Source of the DNA: an uncultured Clostridia bacterium
GTDB lineage: Bacteria > Bacillota > Clostridia > Oscillospirales > Oscillospiraceae
Reading direction: 5' to 3'
DNA: 6,080 nucleotides
NCBI GenBank assembly: GCA_945927915.1
Contig: CAMEMX010000094.1
Span: 1-6,080, forward strand
Made by a program: the position numbers and the translations under genes. The stretch's first letter is position 1. Each line of letters starts with the position of its first letter. The notes below the pieces were generated by a model. That model made no database searches and had not been told where the DNA came from. It was given only the letters and a program-made list of their open reading frames with translations. This document shows positions 1-4,837 of the stretch, in pieces.

Positions 1-14
1 TATTCCCTATTCCC
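1..14. repeat. Two tandem TATTCCC heptads at the window edge
   Basis: Two exact copies of TATTCCC (1-7 and 8-14) lie just upstream of the speA ribosome binding site. They fit the NNTTCNC pattern of the 12-unit array at 3471-3554, which sits in the equivalent place before the dehydrogenase gene. The array probably continues to the left, outside the window. Function is unknown. With only two units visible this is suggestive, but the matching position before a second gene block supports it. Confidence 0.6.
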
Positions 15-20
15 AACCCC

Positions 21-25
21 AGAGG
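21..25 (+). promoter_or_regulatory. Ribosome binding site of speA
   Basis: AGAGG lies six bases before the ATG at 32, within a short purine-rich stretch that continues as TGTG. It is a moderate Shine-Dalgarno match and supports ATG 32 as the start. No promoter can be placed in the 31 bases available, so the gene may be transcribed from further upstream. Confidence 0.7.
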
Positions 26-31
26 TGTGCC

Positions 32-1492
32 ATGGAAACAGAAAACATCATCCTCGACCAGAGCCGTGCGCCGATCTACGAGGCGCTGCAGACCTTCCGC
101 CAGATGCGCGTCGTCCCCTTCGACGTCCCCGGCCACAAGCGCGGCCGCGGCAACCCGGAGCTGACCGCCTTCCTCGGCGAGCGCTGCGTCAGTATCGACG
201 TCAACAGCATGAAGCCGCTCGACAACCTCTGCCACCCCGTCTCGGTCATCCGTGAGGCGGAGATGCTCGCGGCGGACGCGTTCGGCGCGGCGCACGCGTT
301 TTTGATGGTCGGCGGCACGACCAGCTCCGTGCAGAGCATGGTGCTGTCCGTCTGCAAGCGCGGCGACAAGATCATCCTGCCGCGCAACGTCCACCGCAGC
401 GTCATCAACGCCCTCGTCCTGTGCGGCGCGGTGCCGGTCTACGTCAACCCGGAGGTCGACCGCCGCCTCGGCATCTCGCTGGGTATGCAGCGCGGGCAGG
501 TCGAAAAGGCCATCCGCGAGCACCCCGACGCCGTAGCCGTCCTCGTCAACAACCCGACCTACTACGGCGTGTGCAGCGACCTGCGCGCCATCGTCAAAAT
601 GGCGCACACGGCGGGGATGTACTGCCTTGCCGACGAGGCGCACGGCACGCACTTCTACTTCGGCGACGCGATGCCCGTGTCCGCGATGAAGGCCGGCGCC
701 GACATGGCCGCCGTCTCGATGCACAAAAGCGGCGGCAGCCTGACGCAGTCGAGCCTGCTGCTCATCGGCCCGCGCGTCAACGCCGGTCACGTCCGCCAGA
801 TCATCAACCTGACCCAGACCACCTCCGGCAGCTACCTGCTCATGTCCAGCCTCGACATCAGCCGCCGCAACCTCGCCCTGCGCGGCAGGGAGGTCTTTGC
901 CAAGGTCGTGTCTATGGCGGACTACGCCCGCGAGGAGATCAACGCCATCGGCGGCTACTACGCCTACGGCCGGGAGCTGATCAACGGCAACTCCGTCTTC
1001 GACTTCGACCCGACCAAGCTCAGCGTCCACACCCGCGACATCGGCCTCGCCGGCATCGAAGTTTATGATATTTTACGCGACGAATACGACATCCAGATCG
1101 AGTTCGGCGACATCGGCAACATTCTGGCCTACCTCTCCATCGGCGATCGCTATCAGGAGCTGGAGCGGCTGGTCAGCGCGCTGGCGGAGATCCGCCGCCG
1201 CTACCAGACCGACAGCAGCGGCCTGCTCAGCCAGGAATACATCGACCCGGAGGTCGTCACCAGCCCGCAGGAGGCATTTTACGCGGAAAAACGCAGCCTC
1301 CCGCTGCACGAGAGCGCCGGCTGCGTGTGCAGCGAGTTCGTCATGTGCTACCCGCCCGGCATCCCCATCCTCGCGCCCGGCGAGCGCATCACGCCGGAGA
1401 TCCTCGACTACATCGCCTACGCCAAGGCGAAGGGCTGCTCGATGACCGGCCCGGAGGACCCGGAGATCCGATTTATCAACGTTTTGCGGTAA
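32..1492 (+). CDS. speA: Arginine decarboxylase, fold-I Orn/Lys/Arg family
   Basis: A 486-residue PLP-dependent basic amino acid decarboxylase, expected in the cytoplasm, most likely converting arginine to agmatine. Seen in the sequence: FDVPGHKRG at residues 30-38, GGTTSS at 94-99 (PLP phosphate loop), DEAH at 201-204 (the Asp pairs with the pyridine nitrogen), and SMHKSGG with the Schiff-base lysine at K232. The C-terminal domain carries YPPGIP from residue 440. The length matches the short Bacillus subtilis SpeA type (about 490 residues). It lacks the N-terminal regulator-like wing domain of the roughly 710-residue enterobacterial enzymes. The start is ATG 32, with AGAGG six bases upstream. 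Lysine and ornithine decarboxylases share this fold, and the motifs do not separate the substrates. Arginine is inferred from the ureohydrolase gene two places downstream in the same operon. Confidence 0.9.
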   Translation: METENIILDQSRAPIYEALQTFRQMRVVPFDVPGHKRGRGNPELTAFLGERCVSIDVNSMKPLDNLCHPVSVIREAEMLAADAFGAAHAFLMVGGTTSSVQSMVLSVCKRGDKIILPRNVHRSVINALVLCGAVPVYVNPEVDRRLGISLGMQRGQVEKAIREHPDAVAVLVNNPTYYGVCSDLRAIVKMAHTAGMYCLADEAHGTHFYFGDAMPVSAMKAGADMAAVSMHKSGGSLTQSSLLLIGPRVNAGHVRQIINLTQTTSGSYLLMSSLDISRRNLALRGREVFAKVVSMADYAREEINAIGGYYAYGRELINGNSVFDFDPTKLSVHTRDIGLAGIEVYDILRDEYDIQIEFGDIGNILAYLSIGDRYQELERLVSALAEIRRRYQTDSSGLLSQEYIDPEVVTSPQEAFYAEKRSLPLHESAGCVCSEFVMCYPPGIPILAPGERITPEILDYIAYAKAKGCSMTGPEDPEIRFINVLR

Positions 1493-1497
1493 GGAGG
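1492..1497 (+). promoter_or_regulatory. Ribosome binding site of speE
   Basis: A perfect AGGAGG whose first A is the last base of the speA TAA stop codon (1490-1492). It is spaced seven bases from the speE ATG at 1505. A ribosome finishing speA covers this site, so translation of the two genes is probably coupled. Confidence 0.85.
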
Positions 1498-1504
1498 CGG
1501 CGGC

Positions 1505-2356
1505 ATGGATCTTTGGTTCAGCGAATTTCACACCCCCGACGTCAAGCACAGCATCCGCGTGACGCGGCATCTTTACTCCAAGCGCAGCGAATACCAGCAG
1601 ATCGACATCTTCGACACGCCGGAATTCGGGCGCGTCCTGTCGCTCGACGGCAACGTGATGCTCACCGAGCGCGACGAATTCATCTATGACGAGATGATCA
1701 CCCACGTCCCGATGGCCGTCCACCCGAACATCCGCGACGTGCTGGTCATCGGCGCGGGCGACGGCGGCGTCGTGCGGGAGCTGGCACGCTACGAGAACAT
1801 CCGCCGCATCGACCTCGTCGAGATGGACCCGCAGGTCATCGAGGCCTGCCGCGTCTGGCTGCCGGAAAACGCCTGCCGCCTCGACGACAGCCGCGTGCAC
1901 ATCTTTTTTGACAACGCCCTGCGCTTCATCCGCCGCCGCACGGACGCGTACGACCTCATCATCGTCGACTCGACCGACCCCTTCGGCCCGTCGGAGGGCT
2001 ATTTCACCCGCGAATTCTACGGCATCTGCTATAACGCCCTGCACGACGACGGCATCATGGTCAACCAGCAGGGCAGCCCGTTTTACAAGCAGGACGCCGA
2101 GGCGATGCAGCGCAGCCACAAGCGCATCGTCAGCACCTTCCCCATCAGCCGCGTCTATCAGGCGCACATCCCGACCTACGCCGCGGGCTACTGGCTCTTC
2201 GGCTTCGCCAGCAAGAAATATCACCCCATCGACGACCTCTGCGCCGAAAAATGGCTGGCGCACAACCTGAAAACGAAATATTACACGACAAAGCTGCACG
2301 TCGGCGCGTTCTATCTGCCCGCGTTTTTGGAGACGATGCTGCAGGAGGTGGAGTAA
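1505..2356 (+). CDS. speE: Polyamine aminopropyltransferase (spermidine synthase)
   Basis: A 283-residue enzyme, normal length for bacterial SpeE. It moves the aminopropyl group from decarboxylated S-adenosylmethionine to an amine acceptor, usually putrescine, giving spermidine and methylthioadenosine. The small N-terminal beta domain (residues 1-60 or so) contains YQQIDIFDTPEFG and LSLDG. The Rossmann-like methyltransferase-fold domain follows, with GAGDGG at 83-88, VEMD at 105-108 (acidic residue for the nucleoside ribose), and DSTDPFGP from 155, where D155 and D158 match the catalytic and amine-binding aspartates of the family. PTY at 223-225 is the conserved acceptor-pocket segment. The gene starts 12 bases after speA behind a perfect AGGAGG and ends directly against speB. 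Acceptor specificity (putrescine, agmatine, or a longer amine) cannot be read from these motifs. Its co-substrate needs an AdoMet decarboxylase, which is not in the window. Confidence 0.93.
   Translation: MDLWFSEFHTPDVKHSIRVTRHLYSKRSEYQQIDIFDTPEFGRVLSLDGNVMLTERDEFIYDEMITHVPMAVHPNIRDVLVIGAGDGGVVRELARYENIRRIDLVEMDPQVIEACRVWLPENACRLDDSRVHIFFDNALRFIRRRTDAYDLIIVDSTDPFGPSEGYFTREFYGICYNALHDDGIMVNQQGSPFYKQDAEAMQRSHKRIVSTFPISRVYQAHIPTYAAGYWLFGFASKKYHPIDDLCAEKWLAHNLKTKYYTTKLHVGAFYLPAFLETMLQEVE
2343..2350 (+). promoter_or_regulatory. Ribosome binding site of speB, inside speE
   Basis: AGGAGGTG is a near-maximal Shine-Dalgarno sequence lying within the last codons of speE, six bases before the speB ATG. 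The speE stop codon (2354-2356) touches the speB start codon (2357-2359) with no base between. This fixes the start of speB and predicts tight translational coupling. Confidence 0.88.
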
Positions 2357-3205
2357 ATGCGCAAAAATGTGGAGACGTTCATCGGCTGCGACTGCGACTA
2401 CGCGCGCGCCGAGACGGTGCTGTTCGGCGCGCCGTTCGACTCGACGACGAGCTTCCGGCCGGGCGCGCGCTTCGGCTCGGCGGCGATGCGCCACGAGAGC
2501 TTCGGGCTGGAGACCTACAGCCCCTACCAGGACCGCGACTTACTCGACTGCCGCGTGTTCGACAGCGGCGACCTGGAGCTGTGCTTCGGCAGCGCGGAAT
2601 CGGCGCTGGCGGACATCGAGGCGCGGACGGAGGAGATCTTGTCCGACGGCAAGCGCCCGGTTCTGCTCGGCGGAGAGCATCTGGTCACGTTAGGCGCCCT
2701 GCGCGCGGTGGTCAGGCGGCATCCCGGCCTGCATATCATCCATTTTGACGCCCACGCCGACCTGCGCGACGACTACCTCGGTGCGCAGCTCAGCCACGCG
2801 TGCGTCATGCGCCGCGCGCACGACCTGCTCGGCGACGGGCGCATCCACCAGTTCTGCATCCGCAGCGGCGACCGCGAGGAATTCCGCTTCGCAAAGGCGC
2901 ACACCGACCTGCACCCGTTCTCGTTTGACGGCCTGGAGGCGCTCACGCAGGCGCTCGCGGCGGCAAAAACGCCCGTCTATTTCACCATCGACCTCGACTG
3001 CCTCGACCCGTCGGCCTTCCCCGGCACGGGCACGCCCGAGGCCGGCGGCGTGCGCTTTACGGAGCTTTTGCAGGCGATTTTGCTGGTTGCGAGGTGCAAT
3101 GTCGTCGCCGCGGACGTCAACGAGCTGGCGCCCATGCTCGACCCCAGCGGCGTCTCGACCGCCACGGCCTGCAAGGTTCTGCGCGAGCTGCTGCTGGCGC
3201 TGTAG
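2357..3205 (+). CDS. speB: Agmatinase-family ureohydrolase
   Basis: A 282-residue member of the arginase/agmatinase family, a cytoplasmic dinuclear manganese enzyme that releases urea from a guanidino substrate, most likely agmatine to putrescine. The metal ligands expected for the family are all visible: H108 in GGEH, D131, H133 and D135 in DAHAD, and D212 and D214 in TIDLDCLDP. PGTGTPEAGG follows from residue 223, and the N-terminal PFDSTTSFRPGARFG segment begins at 26. The length is slightly below the usual 290-305, with no motif missing. It is the third gene of the speA-speE-speB block, so SpeA and SpeB together would convert arginine to putrescine. Arginase, guanidinobutyrase and aminopropylagmatine ureohydrolase belong to the same family. 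The speA neighbour favours agmatine or an N-aminopropyl derivative of it. Confidence 0.92.
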   Translation: MRKNVETFIGCDCDYARAETVLFGAPFDSTTSFRPGARFGSAAMRHESFGLETYSPYQDRDLLDCRVFDSGDLELCFGSAESALADIEARTEEILSDGKRPVLLGGEHLVTLGALRAVVRRHPGLHIIHFDAHADLRDDYLGAQLSHACVMRRAHDLLGDGRIHQFCIRSGDREEFRFAKAHTDLHPFSFDGLEALTQALAAAKTPVYFTIDLDCLDPSAFPGTGTPEAGGVRFTELLQAILLVARCNVVAADVNELAPMLDPSGVSTATACKVLRELLLAL

Positions 3206-3214
3206 AGGCTGCAG

Positions 3215-3305
3215 AGATTGCCACGTCGGGCTTACGCCCTCCTCGCAATGACATAACAGGCGACCCGTTTGTCATTGCGAGGGCGCAACGCGCCCGTGGC
3301 AATCT
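3215..3305. repeat. 91-base palindromic element, MITE- or REP-like
   Basis: The left arm (3215-3253) begins AGATTGCCACG and ends CTCGCAATGACA. The right arm (3270-3305) is its imperfect reverse complement, beginning TGTCATTGCGAG and ending CGTGGCAATCT. The terminal 11 bases and the inner 12 bases of the arms match exactly. The middle of each arm is itself a small hairpin: GGGC/GCCC at 3228-3239, and GGGCG/CGCCC at 3281-3295. The whole could fold into a cruciform or a long RNA stem with a 16-base loop (3254-3269). It lies nine bases after the speB stop codon and has no T tract, so it is not an intrinsic terminator. It encodes no protein. It could protect or cap the speAEB transcript; that is inference. 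Confidence 0.85.
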
Positions 3306-3311
3306 AATTGG

Positions 3312-3332
3312 ACTAAGGGCTAAGGACTAAGA
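3312..3332. repeat. Three CTAAGG-type tandem heptads
   Basis: Three adjacent seven-base units read ACTAAGG (3312-3318), GCTAAGG (3319-3325) and ACTAAGA (3326-3332). The next seven bases (3333-3339) are GTGAATG, the exact reverse complement of the CATTCAC unit at 3478-3484 in the larger array. The period is therefore seven, as in the array downstream, but the units run in the opposite sense. No function is evident. Confidence 0.6.
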
Positions 3333-3370
3333 GTGAATGACTGTGGTGTGCTTCGCACGATTTGATTCGC

Positions 3371-3440
3371 GGGCGGCGGAACGCCGCCCCTACGATCCGT
3401 CTATCACAACCGCTCTGTAGGGCGGGGGCATGCCCCCGCC
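3371..3440. repeat. Two GC-rich hairpins in inverted orientation
   Basis: GGGCGGCG (3371-3378) pairs with CGCCGCCC (3382-3389) around a three-base loop and is followed by CTAC (3390-3393). The second structure, preceded by GTAG (3417-3420), is a perfect 20-base palindrome at 3421-3440, GGCGGGGGCA followed by TGCCCCCGCC. Read on opposite strands, both are GTAGGG followed by a GC-rich hairpin, so they look like two copies of one small element facing each other across about 23 bases. They resemble dispersed hairpin repeats of GC-rich Clostridia; I rely on recollection for that and could not search. Confidence 0.7.
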
Positions 3441-3470
3441 GGTGCAGGAACCGCCGTATTTGTCATTATC

Positions 3471-3554
3471 TATTCGCCATTCACTGTTCCCTATTCACTA
3501 TTCTCTATTCTCTATTCACTGTTCACTTTTCACTGTTCACTATTCTCTATTCAC
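3471..3554. repeat. 12-unit tandem heptad array, consensus TATTCAC
   Basis: Exactly 84 bases divide into twelve 7-base units with no insertion or deletion. Every unit fits NNTTCNC. The commonest forms are TATTCAC and TATTCTC, with variants TGTTCAC, TTTTCAC, CATTCAC, TGTTCCC and TATTCGC. The array ends 23 bases before the dehydrogenase ATG and runs into TATATA and a poly-A stretch. It is AT-rich in an otherwise very GC-rich locus. Two more units of the same pattern open the window before speA. Possible roles include an AT-rich upstream promoter element, a protein binding array, or slippage-prone length variation that tunes expression. None is shown by the sequence. Confidence 0.88.
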
Positions 3555-3563
3555 TATATAAAA

Positions 3564-3569
3564 AAGGAG
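3564..3569 (+). promoter_or_regulatory. Ribosome binding site of the dehydrogenase gene
   Basis: AAGGAG lies eight bases before the ATG at 3578, at the end of an A-rich run that follows the heptad array. It decides the start: the reading frame stays open upstream to 3362, but that part would translate the hairpins and heptads and has no such site in front of it. Confidence 0.88.
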
Positions 3570-3577
3570 CCATCAAC

Positions 3578-4837
3578 ATGAGCAGAGTATTAGTCATCGG
3601 CTGCGGCGGCGTTGCCGGCGTTGCCATCCGCAAATGCTGCCAGGTCAGCGACGTCTTCACCGAGCTGTGCATCGCCAGCCGGAGCAAGGACAAGTGCGAC
3701 CGTCTCGCCGGGCAGCTTGCCGGCAAGACCGCCACCAAGATCACCACCGCGCAGGTCGACGCCGACGACGTGCAGCAGGTCATCGACCTCATCAACGCCT
3801 ACAAGCCCGACCTCGTGATGAACATCGCCCTGCCCTATCAGGACCTGACGATCATGGACGCGTGCCTGGCCTGCGGCGTCAACTACATGGACACCGCCAA
3901 CTACGAGCCGGAGGACACCGACGACCCCGCCTGGCGCGAGATCTACGAAAAGCGCTGCAAGGAGGCGGGCTTCTCCGCCTATTTCGACTATAGCTGGCAG
4001 TGGGCCTACCGCGAAAAGTTCGAAAAGGCCGGCCTGACCGCCCTGCTCGGCTGCGGCTTTGACCCCGGCGTGACGCAGGCCTACTGCGCCTACGCGAAAA
4101 AGCACGAATTCGACACCATCGACACCATCGACATCCTCGACTGCAACGGCGGCGACCACGGCTATCCCTTCGCCACGAATTTCAACCCCGAGGTCAACCT
4201 CCGCGAGGTCTCCGCGCCCGGCAGCTATTGGGAGGACGGTCACTGGGTCGAGATCCCGGCGATGAGCATCAAGCGCGAATATGACTTCGACTGCGTGGGC
4301 AGGAAGGATATGTACCTGCTGCACCACGAGGAGATCGAGTCGCTGGCGCAGAACATCCCCGAGGTCAGGCGCATCCGCTTCTTCATGACCTTCGGGCAGA
4401 GCTACCTGACGCACATGAAGTGTCTGGAAAACGTCGGGATGCTCTCGACCACGCCCGTCGAGTTCGAGGGGCAGCAGATCGTGCCGATCAAGTTCCTCAA
4501 GGCGCTCCTGCCCGACCCCGCCAGCCTCGGCCCGCGCACCCACGGCAAGACCAACATCGGCTGCATCTTCACCGGCAAAAAGGACGGCAAGGAGAAGACC
4601 TACTATATTTATAATGTATGCGACCATCAGGAATGCTACCGCGAGGTCGAGAGCCAGGCCATCAGCTACACCACCGGCGTGCCCGCGATGTGCGGCGCGA
4701 TGATGCTTTTGACCGGAAAGTGGAGCAAGCCGGGCGTCTACACCGTCGAAGAATTCGATCCCGATCCCTTCCTCGACGCGCTGGACAAGCACGGCCTGCC
4801 GCGCAGCGAGAGCTTCACGCCGGTGATCGTCGAATGA
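3578..4837 (+). CDS. Carboxy(nor)spermidine dehydrogenase
   Basis: A 419-residue enzyme of the saccharopine-dehydrogenase family, usually called CASDH or carboxynorspermidine synthase. It condenses L-aspartate semialdehyde with an amine (putrescine, diaminopropane, or in a related route agmatine) and reduces the imine with NAD(P)H to a carboxy-polyamine. The N-terminal Rossmann fold shows VLVIGCGGVAG with the glycines at 8-14, then IASRS near residue 33, where a serine/arginine pair suits NADPH. NIALPYQDLTIMDACL begins at 82. GCGFDPGVTQ at 158-167 and the DCNGGDHGYPFATNFNP segment from 188 are characteristic of the CASDH branch rather than lysine-pathway saccharopine enzymes. Length is normal for the branch. 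The start is ATG 3578 behind AAGGAG. It overlaps nspC by four bases, which fixes the pair as consecutive steps. Amine specificity is not readable here. Confidence 0.9.
   Translation: MSRVLVIGCGGVAGVAIRKCCQVSDVFTELCIASRSKDKCDRLAGQLAGKTATKITTAQVDADDVQQVIDLINAYKPDLVMNIALPYQDLTIMDACLACGVNYMDTANYEPEDTDDPAWREIYEKRCKEAGFSAYFDYSWQWAYREKFEKAGLTALLGCGFDPGVTQAYCAYAKKHEFDTIDTIDILDCNGGDHGYPFATNFNPEVNLREVSAPGSYWEDGHWVEIPAMSIKREYDFDCVGRKDMYLLHHEEIESLAQNIPEVRRIRFFMTFGQSYLTHMKCLENVGMLSTTPVEFEGQQIVPIKFLKALLPDPASLGPRTHGKTNIGCIFTGKKDGKEKTYYIYNVCDHQECYREVESQAISYTTGVPAMCGAMMLLTGKWSKPGVYTVEEFDPDPFLDALDKHGLPRSESFTPVIVE
4822..4827 (+). promoter_or_regulatory. Ribosome binding site of nspC
   Basis: GGTGAT, the downstream part of an extended AAGGAGGTGAT Shine-Dalgarno sequence, lies inside the last codons of the dehydrogenase gene, six bases before the ATG at 4834. 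It is weaker than the other sites in the window. Coupling through the ATGA overlap probably supplies much of the initiation. Confidence 0.55.

Larger units (their letters stand above)
3206..3577. other. 372-base repeat-filled intergenic region
   Basis: This spacer separates the speA-speE-speB block from the dehydrogenase-nspC block. In order it holds a palindromic element (3215-3305), a short CTAAGG-type heptad run (3312-3332), a weak GTGC/GCAC hairpin (3348-3358), two GC-rich hairpins in opposite orientation (3371-3440), a 12-unit heptad array (3471-3554), and the ribosome binding site of the next gene. I see no credible ORF or tRNA. I also see no convincing sigma-70 promoter with both boxes, and no hairpin followed by a T run that would end transcription after speB. 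The two gene blocks may therefore be one operon later split by repeat insertion, or they may have separate promoters that I cannot recognise. Confidence 0.8.

Noticed and set aside
1073..2494. Long antisense open frame (473 codons) across speA, speE and speB
   Set aside because: It covers three sense genes with intact catalytic motifs. Its product is compositionally skewed (rich in A, R, V, D, H) with no recognisable domain. It is a by-product of GC-rich third positions.
3215..3305. Palindrome after speB as an intrinsic terminator
   Set aside because: No T run follows the right arm (it continues AATTGGACTAAG), and the stem is long and interrupted. It fits a repeat element better than a rho-independent terminator.
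3471..3554. Heptad array as a CRISPR array
   Set aside because: Units are seven bases and directly adjacent, with no spacers, and no cas gene is present. It is a simple tandem repeat.
3460..3560. Possible promoter from TTGTCA (3460-3465) or TGTTCA (3534-3539) with TATATA (3555-3560)
   Set aside because: TTGTCA has no acceptable -10 box at 16-18 bases. TGTTCA to TATATA is only 15 bases apart and would start transcription at the ribosome binding site, leaving no room for it in the message.
4112..4138. Short tandem repeat GACACCATC inside the dehydrogenase gene (TIDTIDILD)
   Set aside because: The surrounding protein region appears to keep the family's normal length and pattern, so this looks like coincidental codon repetition, not an insertion.
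3590..4792. Antisense open frame (400 codons) opposite the dehydrogenase
   Set aside because: It mirrors the sense gene almost exactly, its composition is skewed, and it shows no motif or suitable ribosome binding site. It is a shadow of the real gene.
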